Notes: generated by a model from the letters alone, not told the origin. A DNA stretch of 64,000 bases from Flavobacterium sp. JAS (GCF_020991455.1 NZ_JAJMOX010000004.1:248001-312000); one strand, 5' to 3'. Positions 44,450 through 52,455 are shown, numbered from the stretch's first letter. Numbers and translations: made by a program.

Positions 44450-45124
44450 ATGATAAAATGGATAACAAAACTGTTTTCATCACCACAAAAAGAAGAGAAC
44501 ATAGACAATATGAAACCGGAGGTTCACGAACACCCAAAAAACAATATTAAAAGCGTGAGTAAAAAATATTTAATCGTAGGACTTGGTAATATTGGTGCCG
44601 AATACGTAAATACAAGACATAATATAGGATTCAAAGTCCTGGATTTTTTGGCTAGAAAAGAAGGGCTTTCATTCGAAACCGTAAAGCTTGGTGCTTTAGC
44701 CGAATATAAGTTTAAAGGAAGAAGCTTTTTTCTTTTAAAACCAAACACATACATGAATTTAAGCGGTAAAGCCGTTAAATACTGGATGGACAAAGAAAAC
44801 ATTCCGTTAGAGAATATTTTGGTTATTACAGATGATTTAAACCTTTCATTCGGAACCATCAGAATCAAACCAAAAGGAAGCGACGGAGGTCATAACGGAC
44901 TTAAAAATATCAATTTGGTTTTGAATACACAGCAATACACACGTTTTAGATTTGGTATCAGCGATCAGTTCAAAAAAGGGCAGCAAGTCGATTACGTTTT
45001 AGGAGATTGGGATGAAGAAGAAAAAGCAAAATTACCGGAACGTTTAGAAGTCGCTTCAGAAATTATTAAATCTTTTGGAACGGCCGGATTAGAAAATACA
45101 ATGACAACTTTTAACGGAAAATAA
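44450..45124 (+). CDS. pth: Peptidyl-tRNA hydrolase with N-terminal extension
   Basis: 224 residues; the Pth core begins near residue 39 (KKYLIVGLGNIGAEYVNTRHNIGF with the catalytic His in RHNIGF). It continues through LLKPNTYMNLSGKAV, VITDDLNLSFG and GSDGGHNGLKNI. It frees tRNA from peptidyl-tRNAs dropped by ribosomes. The first about 36 residues (MIKWITKLFSSPQKEENI...) precede the usual start and are Lys/Glu-rich. An internal Met at residue 21 is an alternative start if the promoter box at 44437 is real. Confidence 0.94.
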   Translation: MIKWITKLFSSPQKEENIDNMKPEVHEHPKNNIKSVSKKYLIVGLGNIGAEYVNTRHNIGFKVLDFLARKEGLSFETVKLGALAEYKFKGRSFFLLKPNTYMNLSGKAVKYWMDKENIPLENILVITDDLNLSFGTIRIKPKGSDGGHNGLKNINLVLNTQQYTRFRFGISDQFKKGQQVDYVLGDWDEEEKAKLPERLEVASEIIKSFGTAGLENTMTTFNGK

Positions 45125-45200
45125 AGATTTACAGGTATTTAAGTTTTAAAAAAATAAATTATCAATTAATTAAATTCAATAATAACGAAATACTATTTTC

Positions 45201-45232
45201 TATTCCAAAGTTAAATGTTTAAATTTGGAATA
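45201..45232. promoter_or_regulatory. Near-perfect palindrome upstream of the superoxide dismutase gene
   Basis: TATTCCAAA (45201-45209) faces TTTGGAATA (45224-45232), and the inner TTAAA/TTTAA also pair, making a 32-bp palindrome with a single mismatch 30 bp before the sod ATG. It is a candidate operator for a redox or metal regulator, or a hairpin in the mRNA leader. Confidence 0.55.
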
Positions 45233-45262
45233 AATTATTATAAACCATAAAATCCTAATATC

Positions 45263-45874
45263 ATGGCTTTTGAATTACCACAATTACCTTATGCATATGA
45301 TGCATTAGAACCACATATCGATGCTCGTACAATGGAAATCCATTATACAAAACACCACAATGCATATACAACAAATCTAAACGCTGCAATTGCAGGAACA
45401 GATTTAGAAGGAAAAACAATTGAAAATATCTTAATTAACTTAGATAAATCAAACGCAGCAGTTCGTAACAATGGTGGAGGTTTCTACAACCACAATTTAT
45501 TCTGGACTGTAATGTCTCCAAACGGTGGTGGATTACCAACAGGTGATTTATTAGCTGCAATCGAAGCTTCTTTTGGAACTTTTGATGAGTTTAAAGCAAA
45601 ATTTGCTAAAGCTGGTGCAACACAATTCGGTTCAGGATGGGCTTGGTTAACAGTACAAAAAGGTGGTAAACTAGAAGTTGTAGGTACTCCAAATCAGGAT
45701 AATCCATTAATGCCAGAAGTTGCTGGTAACGGTGGTACTCCAATCTTAGGAATGGATGTTTGGGAGCATGCTTACTATTTAAACTACCAAAACAGAAGAC
45801 CAGATTATATTGAAGCTTTCTTCAGTGTAATTAACTGGACAGAAGTTGCTAGAAGATTTGCTTTAGATAAGTAA
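45263..45874 (+). CDS. sod: Superoxide dismutase (Fe/Mn)
   Basis: 203 residues. Metal ligands are visible: His in [12 protein letters not shown], His in [13 protein letters not shown], and Asp and His in [20 protein letters not shown]. It disproportionates superoxide in the cytoplasm. Metal choice between Fe and Mn, or cambialistic use as in other Bacteroidota, cannot be fixed from sequence. It is a single gene with a palindrome in front and a strong terminator behind. Confidence 0.97.
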   Translation: MAFELPQLPYAYDALEPHIDARTMEIHYTKHHNAYTTNLNAAIAGTDLEGKTIENILINLDKSNAAVRNNGGGFYNHNLFWTVMSPNGGGLPTGDLLAAIEASFGTFDEFKAKFAKAGATQFGSGWAWLTVQKGGKLEVVGTPNQDNPLMPEVAGNGGTPILGMDVWEHAYYLNYQNRRPDYIEAFFSVINWTEVARRFALDK

Positions 45875-45900
45875 GAAGAAAATAGAAGAAAGAGTAAAGA

Positions 45901-45944
45901 AAAAAGACGAATAGCCTAACGGTTATTCGTCTTTTTTTTGCTTT
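45901..45944 (+). terminator. Intrinsic terminator after sod
   Basis: A 16-bp stem with one G-T pair (45901-45916 with 45921-45936), 4-nt loop, T-run. Confidence 0.9.
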
Positions 45945-46007
45945 ATTTTTTTTATCAACTTGTATTCTATAGTCTTTCTTCTGCACTCTTGCTTCTTTTT
46001 CAGTCGA

Positions 46008-46092
46008 GACTTTACTCCAATAAAAAAGGCGGAATCTCTTCCGCCTTTTTTGCCCCAAATCTACCATAAACTTAACCTACTAATGTTATGGT
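46008..46092. repeat. 85-bp direct repeat, copy 2 (sod side)
   Basis: Matches 46213-46297 over 85 bp with about five differences. The 523-bp gap between sod and purF is otherwise A/T-rich with no convincing ORF. Confidence 0.85.
46020..46092 (-). ncRNA. Candidate small RNA, copy 2
   Basis: Minus-strand RNA of about 73 nt. The 5' part CCATAA...TTATGG can close a hairpin around ACATTAGTAGGTTAAG, then a linker TAGATTTGGGGC, then a terminator hairpin GGCGGAA-GAGA-TTCCGCC with a U-run. A -7-like box TACATTTA lies five bases before the 5' boundary (46097-46104), but no TTG is placed well, so this copy may be weakly expressed. The RNA family is not identified; a Rfam Flavobacteria motif such as Flavo-1 would be the first comparison. 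Confidence 0.55.
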
Positions 46093-46212
46093 TCAGTAAA
46101 TGTATGGCAGGTATTTCTATGAAAAAAACTTTTCAGACGAATGGTAAATATATCCGATTAATGGAATGTAATTTCTTATTTGGTGCTATAATTTCTTGTG
46201 GTAGAAATACTT

Positions 46213-46297
46213 GACTTTATTCCAATAAAAAAGGTGGAATCACTTCCACCCTTTTTGCCCCAAATCTACCATAAACTTAACCTACTAATGTTATGGT
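46213..46297. repeat. 85-bp direct repeat, copy 1 (purF side)
   Basis: Partner of 46008-46092, offset by 205 bp. Differences include C-to-T and G-to-A at paired positions of the terminator stem (GGCGG/CCGCC becomes GGTGG/CCACC), which keeps base pairing. Confidence 0.85.
46225..46297 (-). ncRNA. Candidate small RNA, copy 1
   Basis: Minus-strand RNA of about 73 nt, starting ACCATAACATTAGTAGG and ending in the terminator GGTGGAA-GTGA-TTCCACC plus U-run. Its predicted promoter is an exact TACTTTTG box five bases upstream with a TTG 20 bp further. The end of the homology between copies coincides with the predicted transcription start in both, which supports an independent gene rather than a purF tail. 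Confidence 0.65.
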
Positions 46298-46301
46298 CTT
46301 C

Positions 46302-46332
46302 CAAAAGTATTGTAGCTTTTCAATTTTACCAA
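46302..46332 (-). promoter_or_regulatory. Promoter of small RNA copy 1
   Basis: On the minus strand, TTG (46330-46332), 20-base spacer, TACTTTTG (46302-46309): an exact Bacteroidota-type promoter, downstream of the purF stop. Confidence 0.6.
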
Positions 46333-46397
46333 ACAAACAGGATGAACGGCAAAAAAAACCGATGAAATGCACAAATTAACCTTTTGTTAATATATTT

Positions 46398-48296
46398 TTA
46401 ATAAGCTCTAGCGTCTTTTCCTTCGTAAAAATTCATAAAAGCTCTGTTTACAACACGATTTCCACCAGGAGTAGGGTAGTCACCTGTAAAGTACCAATCA
46501 CCTAAATTTTTAGGACATGCTACGTGTAAATCTTCTACTTTTTGGAAAATAATTTTTACTTCGGCATTGATTTCCGGAGAGCTCAACATTTCTGCAATTT
46601 TATCTGAAACTTCTTCAGGAGTAAACTGGTCGTAGATAGCTGTAACATAATTTACTACATCGGTATCAACGTAGTTTTCCTGAGCTTTACATTTAGCATA
46701 AACTTCGTCTACGATATGATACAAATTTCTTTCTTTTAATAAAGCCAAAGCTGCTCTAAAAGCAACAAGACCTTCAAGCTTCGCCATATCAATTCCGTAA
46801 CAATCAGGGTAACGAATTTGTGGTGCCGATGAAACGATAACGATACGCTTAGGTTTTAAACGATCCATCATTTTAATGATACTCATTTTAAGTGTAGTAC
46901 CACGAACAATACTATCGTCGATAATAACCAGATTGTCAGTTGGTTTAATTACTCCATAAGTAACATCGTAAACGTGAGCAACTAAATCGTCACGGCTGCT
47001 GTCTTCGGTAATGAAGGTTCTAAGTTTAGCATCTTTAATAGCAACTTTCTCAGTACGAATTTTTACAGCTAATAATTCCTGTAAAGTTTCAGTTGTAAGT
47101 GTATTTCTATTAGCTAAAATATAATTGTTTTTTCTCTGATTTAAGAAATCCTGAGCAGCTTCAACTAAACCATAAAATGAAGTTTCGGCTGTATTTGGGA
47201 TATAAGAGAAAACAGTGTTATCAGTGTCACTATCAATTGATTCAAGAACCGCAGGAAGAATTAATTTTCCTAAGTTTTTACGCTCTTGATAGATTTCAGC
47301 ATCACTTCCTCTAGAGAAATAAATTCTTTCAAAAGAACAAGCTTTCTTAACAGTTGGTTCTAAGATTTGTTCCATAGAAACCTTTCCGCTTTTCTTGATA
47401 ATCAAAGCGTTTCCTGGTTCGATTTCCTGAACACTTTCAAAAGGTACATTAAATACAGTTTGAATAACAGGTCTTTCAGAAGCTACAACGACAACTTCGT
47501 CATCCTGATAGAAATAAGCCGGACGAATTCCTGCAGGATCTCTAAAAACAAATGCGTCTCCATGACCTAATAATCCTGCCATTGCGTAACCACCATCAAG
47601 ATTTTTTGCTGAACGGGCTAATATTTTTGCAATATCCAATCGGTCTGCAATTACCGGAGAAGCTTCTCTTTTAGAATAACCTTCTTGTTTGCAGTCCTGG
47701 TAAAGTTGCATTACCTCTTTGTCTAAGAAGTGACCAATTTTTTCCATTACGGTAACAGTGTCGGCCATTTCTTTTGGATGTTGTCCAAGCTCAACTAAGT
47801 TTTCGAAAAGCTCTTTAACATTCGTCATGTTAAAGTTACCAGCCAAAATTAAATTACGGTGCATCCAGTTACTTTGACGTAAAAATGGATGTACGCTTTC
47901 GATGCTGTTTTTTCCGAAAGTCCCGTAACGAACGTGTCCTAAAAATAATTCTCCTATATAAGGAATGTTTGCTTTTTGTTTAGCAACATCATTTGCGTAT
48001 TCAGGATGTGAAGTCATCTCTTCGTTGATACGCTCATTGATTTGTTTAAAAACGTCTTGTATAGGTTGTGCGTGATTTGAACGAACTCTGCTGATATAAC
48101 GTTCTCCAGGTTCAACATCTAATTTAATGCTGGCAAAACCTGCTCCGTCTTGTCCACGGTTGTGTTGCTTCTCCATCATTAGATACATTTTTTGTATCCC
48201 GTAAAAAGCAGTTCCGTATTTTTCTTTGTAATATTCAAGCGGTTTAAGAAGTCTAACTAAGGCTATACCACATTCGTGTTTTAAAGCGTCGCTCAT
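46398..48296 (-). CDS. purF: Amidophosphoribosyltransferase, long form
   Basis: 632 residues versus about 500 for typical PurF. N-terminal class II glutamine amidotransferase with Cys9 in KHECGIAL after a short leader, then NRGQDGAGFA and LFLGHVRYGTFG. The C-terminal phosphoribosyltransferase has the PRPP loop VIIDDSIVRGTTL and SSAPQIRYPDCYGIDM. It makes 5-phosphoribosylamine from PRPP and glutamine, the first step of purine synthesis. The cysteine is at position 9 rather than directly after Met, so a short propeptide or processing may be needed. Extra length lies in inserts (residues about 30-120 and the C-terminal 90). It could be a paralogue with a separate canonical PurF elsewhere. Confidence 0.88.
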   Translation of the reverse strand: MSDALKHECGIALVRLLKPLEYYKEKYGTAFYGIQKMYLMMEKQHNRGQDGAGFASIKLDVEPGERYISRVRSNHAQPIQDVFKQINERINEEMTSHPEYANDVAKQKANIPYIGELFLGHVRYGTFGKNSIESVHPFLRQSNWMHRNLILAGNFNMTNVKELFENLVELGQHPKEMADTVTVMEKIGHFLDKEVMQLYQDCKQEGYSKREASPVIADRLDIAKILARSAKNLDGGYAMAGLLGHGDAFVFRDPAGIRPAYFYQDDEVVVVASERPVIQTVFNVPFESVQEIEPGNALIIKKSGKVSMEQILEPTVKKACSFERIYFSRGSDAEIYQERKNLGKLILPAVLESIDSDTDNTVFSYIPNTAETSFYGLVEAAQDFLNQRKNNYILANRNTLTTETLQELLAVKIRTEKVAIKDAKLRTFITEDSSRDDLVAHVYDVTYGVIKPTDNLVIIDDSIVRGTTLKMSIIKMMDRLKPKRIVIVSSAPQIRYPDCYGIDMAKLEGLVAFRAALALLKERNLYHIVDEVYAKCKAQENYVDTDVVNYVTAIYDQFTPEEVSDKIAEMLSSPEINAEVKIIFQKVEDLHVACPKNLGDWYFTGDYPTPGGNRVVNRAFMNFYEGKDARAY

Positions 48297-48343
48297 TGTG
48301 TTTTGTATTTTGTGTTGTTGTAAGTTGTGTGTATTAACGTAAT

Positions 48344-48373
48344 AAAAAAGCCCCGTTATTATCCGAGGCTTTT
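48344..48373 (-). terminator. Intrinsic terminator between the PfkB kinase gene and purF
   Basis: 48346-48355 pairs with 48364-48373 (one G-T pair) and on the minus strand is followed by TTTTTTATT. It separates purF from the upstream kinase gene. Confidence 0.8.
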
Positions 48374-48378
48374 GGGCA

Positions 48379-49302
48379 TTATATTTCTATGTCAAACTGA
48401 GTTAACGACTTAAATTGTTGTAATCGAATCGCTACTTCTGCTTTGCTTAATGTTTCCATCCTTTCAGTTCCAAATTTCTCCACACAAAATGAAGCTAAAT
48501 TCGAACCGTAAATAATTGCATTTTTCATGTTATTAAAAGAGATGTTTTCGCTTTGTGCAATGAATCCTGAAAAACCACCTGCAAAAGTGTCTCCTGCTCC
48601 TGTTGGATCAAAAACATCTTCTAATGGTAAAGCTGGTGCAAAAAACACTTCTCTATTGTGGAATAAAAGTGCTCCATGTTCTCCTTTTTTGATCACCACA
48701 TATTTTGGTCCCAATTCCTGGATTTTGTTAGCCGCTTTTACTAATGAATATTCTCCAGAAAGTTGTCTTGCTTCTTCGTCATTGATTGTAATAACGTCTA
48801 CACGTTTAATTACGTCTAATAATTCAGGTAAAGCGCAATCCATCCAAAAGTTCATTGTATCTAAAACAACTAATTTTGGTTTCTTTTCCATTTGATCTAA
48901 AACGCTGCTTTGTACTAAAGGATGTAAGTTTCCTAGCATCACAACATCAGCATCTTTATAGTTTTGAGGAACTTTTGGTTGAAAGTCAGCCAAAACATTT
49001 AGTTCAGTTACAAGAGTGTCTCTAGAGTTTAGATCGTTGTGGTATAAACCGCTCCAGAAAAAGGTTTTTCCGCCTTTTACAATTTCGATACCAGAGATAT
49101 CAATATTTTTTGAAGTTAAAAGATCTAAATGTTCTTGAGGAAAATCGTCACCAACTACAGAAACAATGGCCGATTGTAAGTTAAAAAATGACGCTGATAA
49201 ACCAATGTACGTTGCAGCACCACCTAATATTTTATCTGTTTTTCCGAAAGGAGTTTCAATCGCGTCGAAAGCAACTGTTCCAACAATCAATAATTTATTC
49301 AT
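48379..49302 (-). CDS. PfkB-family carbohydrate/nucleoside kinase
   Basis: 307 residues. PfkB signature 1 region is GGAATYIGLSASFF near residue 27 and signature 2 is DPTGAGDTFAGGFSGF near residue 228, with the catalytic Asp in GAGD. Ribokinase-fold kinases phosphorylate ribose, fructose, adenosine or similar. The position upstream of purF hints at nucleoside or ribose metabolism, but the substrate is not evident. A TTG-N20-TATCTTTG promoter precedes it. Confidence 0.88.
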   Translation of the reverse strand: MNKLLIVGTVAFDAIETPFGKTDKILGGAATYIGLSASFFNLQSAIVSVVGDDFPQEHLDLLTSKNIDISGIEIVKGGKTFFWSGLYHNDLNSRDTLVTELNVLADFQPKVPQNYKDADVVMLGNLHPLVQSSVLDQMEKKPKLVVLDTMNFWMDCALPELLDVIKRVDVITINDEEARQLSGEYSLVKAANKIQELGPKYVVIKKGEHGALLFHNREVFFAPALPLEDVFDPTGAGDTFAGGFSGFIAQSENISFNNMKNAIIYGSNLASFCVEKFGTERMETLSKAEVAIRLQQFKSLTQFDIEI

Positions 49303-49325
49303 TTTATGAATTTCGAATTAGGGTG

Positions 49326-49356
49326 CAAAGATACTTCATAAGTTGCAATATTGCAA
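49326..49356 (-). promoter_or_regulatory. Promoter of the PfkB kinase with overlapping palindrome
   Basis: On the minus strand, TTG (49354-49356), 20-base spacer, TATCTTTG (49326-49333). The palindrome TTGCAATATTGCAA (49343-49356) covers the -33 element and part of the spacer, a good place for a repressor. Confidence 0.6.
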
Positions 49357-49547
49357 CGGTTTAAGTTCTCAAAATTTTCATAAAAAAATAATATCGTTTT
49401 CGGGGTTAAAACTATTGTAAATGAGAGAATTATACTTCAATATTTGAAGAGATTAAAATATGTTTTCCGGATTTAAAATGCAAGGTTTATTTTCAAAAAA
49501 AGCTTTGAATCTTTTTGTTAGATTTGTTTAAATATCAAATCTGATTT

Positions 49548-50129
49548 ATGAAGAAAATTTCTATTGCATTAATATTGTTTTGTTTTTTTATTTCATGTGA
49601 AAAGGAAAAGCCTAATTTTTCTGAAGGAATGATTGCTGTATTGGCTGATCGTGGAGAAGTTCAGGATGGTGGATTAGTAAGATTACCACCTCCACCGGTA
49701 ACATTTTTAGCTTTGTTTATTAAGACTGATAGTAATGAGATTCTTTTAACAAGTAGTGATTATTTACTTGATATTTACAAACAGTCATATTCTAATGCAT
49801 TTCAATCTTTCAAATCTTTTTTAAATGCGGTTTTGAATGATGGCCTTATTATTATAGAAAAAAAGGTGTTTAAACACGTAAATTATCCCAAGCGGTTTAA
49901 ATTAAATTCAAAAATAGAAAAGGAATATTCAGATTTAGGATTTGATAAGTTTCTAAAAAAATATTCAAAAGAAACGGACTCAAAGAAATTGGCTATTAAT
50001 CGAGCAAATATAAAAGACGGTGAATACTTAACTATAACATACATTTTGTTTAAAAACAGATATGATATCAGTTCTGATTGTTATTTAGGAATCGATTATA
50101 TTACGAAAAGAGAAGATTCATTCAAATAA
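49548..50129 (+). CDS. Lipoprotein of unknown function
   Basis: 193 residues; lipobox FFISC with Cys17. Then comes a short polar stretch, and a proline-rich LPPPPVTFLALF. The mature part is Lys-rich with mixed alpha/beta character. No family recognised and no catalytic motif seen. It is a lone gene convergent with the sigma-factor pair, with a TAGATTTG box at 49519-49526 as likely promoter element. Base usage is slightly more AT-rich and codons less regular than in the housekeeping neighbours, so recent arrival is possible. Confidence 0.65.
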   Translation: MKKISIALILFCFFISCEKEKPNFSEGMIAVLADRGEVQDGGLVRLPPPPVTFLALFIKTDSNEILLTSSDYLLDIYKQSYSNAFQSFKSFLNAVLNDGLIIIEKKVFKHVNYPKRFKLNSKIEKEYSDLGFDKFLKKYSKETDSKKLAINRANIKDGEYLTITYILFKNRYDISSDCYLGIDYITKREDSFK

Positions 50130-50133
50130 AATT

Positions 50134-50529
50134 TTACAACTCATACTTCTTGTCAAAATAATTCTTCAATAATCCAATTTGAATCAAAATCATGAATGGA
50201 ACGATTAAAAGAGCGTACAATATATTTTTAGAAAAATGAATTCCGGAAAATAGAGCAGAAGCTTTATCTGAATATGTTTTGGCTATTTCAAAATTAGAAA
50301 TATCATTATTTGAATAAATAGCATAAGCAGTTAAAGCAACTAAACTTATACCAATAAATATCCATGTTGATTTAGAAATTAAAGGTTTGTATGCTTTTAT
50401 TTTTCTTTCTTCGGCCGCTAAAACCTGAGACATTATTTTTGAAGTAAAGTCAATAGATGGCGACTCCAAAGTGTTTTCGGCCATCATTTTATCAATAAGG
50501 TTTTCTATATTTTTATCGCTCTCTTTCAT
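50134..50529 (-). CDS. Membrane protein downstream of the ECF sigma gene, possible anti-sigma factor
   Basis: 131 residues: a soluble helical N-terminus (MKESDKNIENLIDKMMAENT, about 1-50) and two transmembrane helices (STWIFIGISLVALTAYAIYS, about 54-73, and ILYALLIVPFMILIQIGLL, about 101-119). It overlaps the sigma-factor gene by 17 bp, the usual arrangement for an anti-sigma partner. The zinc-binding HxxxCxxC of ZAS anti-sigmas is absent, so if it holds the sigma factor it does so by another fold. Confidence 0.7.
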   Translation of the reverse strand: MKESDKNIENLIDKMMAENTLESPSIDFTSKIMSQVLAAEERKIKAYKPLISKSTWIFIGISLVALTAYAIYSNNDISNFEIAKTYSDKASALFSGIHFSKNILYALLIVPFMILIQIGLLKNYFDKKYEL

Positions 50530-51100
50530 AACACGCTACTATTTCTGGTTCTAATTGCTTTTTCAAAATTACAGCTAATTTTTGTCGGCTTCTAAACAAT
50601 TTTACTTTTACATTGTTTGCTGTAATGCTCATTATTTTTCCAATTTCTTCTAAACTCTGATCTTCAAAATAAAATAAAGTGAGCAAGAAATTCTCATCAC
50701 TCGGTAATAAATTTAGACAATTCTGAATCGTTTGCTTTCGTTCTTTATCTTCTAAAGCGCTTAAAGCAGTGTCCATTGTTTTAATCAAATGTGACGAAAA
50801 TTCGTCTATTGATATATTAAGGTTTTCTTTTTTATTTTTCTTTAAACAATCTAAACAACTATTATAAGCTATTTTATAAATCCAGGTAGAAAATTTTGAA
50901 TCGCCTTTAAACTTGCCCAACGAATTGTAAACTTTGATAAAAGTATCTTGTGCAACTTCTTCAGCTTCTTCTCTGTTTTTAATCATTTTTAGAGCCAATG
51001 AAAAGATCATATCCTTATAACGGTCTACCAGCACGGCAAACGCATTGGTTTCTCCCTGCAAAATTTTATCGATATAATGTTGATCATTTATTGTACTCAT
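50513..51100 (-). CDS. RNA polymerase ECF sigma factor
   Basis: 195 residues. Region 2: LVDRYKDMIFSLALKMIKNREEAEEVAQDTFIKVYNSL followed by FSTWIYKIAYNSCLD. Region 4: LLTLFYFEDQSLEEIGKIMSITANNVKVKLFRSRQKLA, a helix-turn-helix. There is no region 1 or 3. It directs RNA polymerase to an extracytoplasmic stress regulon. The overlapping membrane protein gene downstream is the obvious candidate regulator. Confidence 0.94.
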   Translation of the reverse strand: MSTINDQHYIDKILQGETNAFAVLVDRYKDMIFSLALKMIKNREEAEEVAQDTFIKVYNSLGKFKGDSKFSTWIYKIAYNSCLDCLKKNKKENLNISIDEFSSHLIKTMDTALSALEDKERKQTIQNCLNLLPSDENFLLTLFYFEDQSLEEIGKIMSITANNVKVKLFRSRQKLAVILKKQLEPEIVACYERER

Positions 51101-51472
51101 ATTATATAGGACGATATGTTTTGTATTTAGGTTACAAGAAAAAGGAAGAAAATTCCAAATTTTTTAAATTCCAAAATTTTAGAAAACTCCAATTTTTTTA
51201 AATCCCAAATTCCAATCTATATATAAGTGTAGATCTTTGTCAAAGTTTAAAACTTTGACAAAGATTATGGACGAGATATACAAATCAAAGTTAATTGAAA
51301 ATCAGTAGTTTTTTTGGAATTTATCCCGAAGTTTTGAGCTTGGGGTTTTCCAAAGCTTTGGAATTTGGAATTTTTTAATTTTTTTTTAATTTTTTTTAAA
51401 AAAGCTGTAACCTGAATTTAAAAGCTGTCGTCATATGGAGTATCAATCAATTAATTAAAAAAATATATCATT
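51101..51472. repeat. Repeat-filled gap: AAATTCCAA words and a 15-bp palindrome
   Basis: 372 bp without an ORF. TTCCAAATTTTTTAAATTCC-like words run about 51150-51215 and again inverted about 51315-51375. Between them, ATCTTTGTCAAAGTT (51233-51247) is a perfect 15-bp inverted repeat with 51251-51265 and a 3-base loop. There is no clear terminator T-run. The promoters of the sigma factor and of the membrane protein at 51.47 kb must lie here, but no exact TAnnTTTG box stands out. Confidence 0.65.
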
Positions 51473-51826
51473 ATGGGAGGACCAGGCATTTTAGTACCAA
51501 TTAGTATGTTTCTGATGATTTTCGGAATTGTTTATCTAATTTTTTCAACAAGAAACAGAGAGCGTTTAGCGCTTATAGAAAAAGGAGTTGACGCAAGTAT
51601 TTTTCTTAAAGGAACAGGAAAAGGATTTTCGGCATGGAAAGTATTTGTAGTAAACTTTGCCTTTTTATTGATAGGAAGCGGTGTTGGAATATTTATCGCT
51701 TTATTAATCACAACTTACACTTCATTAAATGATGGAGCGGTTTATCCGTCTATTATTTTTATTATGGCCGGAGTAGGTCTTTTGGCTGGATTTAGAACTG
51801 CAAAAGATTTAGATAAAGAAGAATAA
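51473..51826 (+). CDS. Small membrane protein (DUF6249-like)
   Basis: 117 residues with three hydrophobic helices (about 5-23, 54-79 and 88-106) and the block RNRERLALIEKGVDASIF after the first helix, which is typical of a small Bacteroidota family seen near ECF sigma genes. The function is unknown. It is divergent from the sigma factor and probably monocistronic, with a terminator behind. It could be a target or a partner of that sigma system. Confidence 0.75.
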   Translation: MGGPGILVPISMFLMIFGIVYLIFSTRNRERLALIEKGVDASIFLKGTGKGFSAWKVFVVNFAFLLIGSGVGIFIALLITTYTSLNDGAVYPSIIFIMAGVGLLAGFRTAKDLDKEE

Positions 51827-51854
51827 AAATCTTTTGCATTAGTGTCTTAATAAT

Positions 51855-51890
51855 AACGTATCAGGAAAATAATATTCCTGGTACGTTTTT
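51855..51890. terminator. Intrinsic terminator
   Basis: 51855-51867 pairs with 51875-51887 (one G-T pair), 7-nt loop, then a T-run. It lies between the small membrane protein and the convergent rnhA. Confidence 0.88.
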
Positions 51891-52367
51891 TTATGATTTT
51901 GACCCGATGGTTTCGTAATAAACATCAACAGAAAGATTTTTCTGCATGGATGCCATAACGGCCAATTCGTCGCAACGTTCGTTTTGCGGATGATTGTTGT
52001 GACCTTTAATCCATTTAAAATCGACTTGGTGTTTGCGATAGATGATTAAAAAACGTTTCCATAAATCAGGGTTTTTTTTGCCGGTATATCCTTTTTTCTC
52101 CCAGCCAAAGACCCATTTTTTTACAACAGAATCAATTACATATTTAGAATCTGAAACAACCAAAACCTTCATGTTTGGTTTTTTTAGTTTTTCAAGACCT
52201 ACAATTACAGCAAGAAGTTCCATTCTATTATTAGTAGTAAGACGGAAGCCTTCGTAGAATTCTTTTTTATGTGGAGTTCCAACCAATTCCATCACTACGC
52301 CATAACCTCCATTTCCGGGATTTCCTTTTGCAGCGCCATCAGTATATATATGTACTTCGTGATTCAT
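51891..52367 (-). CDS. rnhA: Ribonuclease HI
   Basis: 158 residues. The carboxylate set for two Mg2+ is visible: Asp10 in IYTDGAAKGNPGNGGYG, Glu50 in NNRMELLAV, Asp73 in VSDSKYVIDS, and the last Asp in NERCDELAVMA. It degrades the RNA strand of RNA-DNA hybrids. The stop codon is shared closely with the terminator at 51.87 kb. Confidence 0.96.
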   Translation of the reverse strand: MNHEVHIYTDGAAKGNPGNGGYGVVMELVGTPHKKEFYEGFRLTTNNRMELLAVIVGLEKLKKPNMKVLVVSDSKYVIDSVVKKWVFGWEKKGYTGKKNPDLWKRFLIIYRKHQVDFKWIKGHNNHPQNERCDELAVMASMQKNLSVDVYYETIGSKS

Positions 52368-52455
52368 TATTTTAGATTGTAGAATTCAGATTTTAGATTT
52401 TTTTAAATTTATCTAAAATTGGAATTTGGGATTTAAATTTTGGAATTTTTTAAGT

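Noticed and set aside
45960..46214. 84-codon plus-strand ORF in the sod-purF gap
   Set aside because: It runs across the small-RNA repeat and its terminator hairpin in antisense, with Ser/Phe/Leu-biased composition and no start context. The repeat structure explains the region better.
49548..50129. Bacteriocin or toxin role for the small lipoprotein
   Set aside because: A lipobox and unknown fold are the only evidence; no immunity partner or toxin motif is visible.
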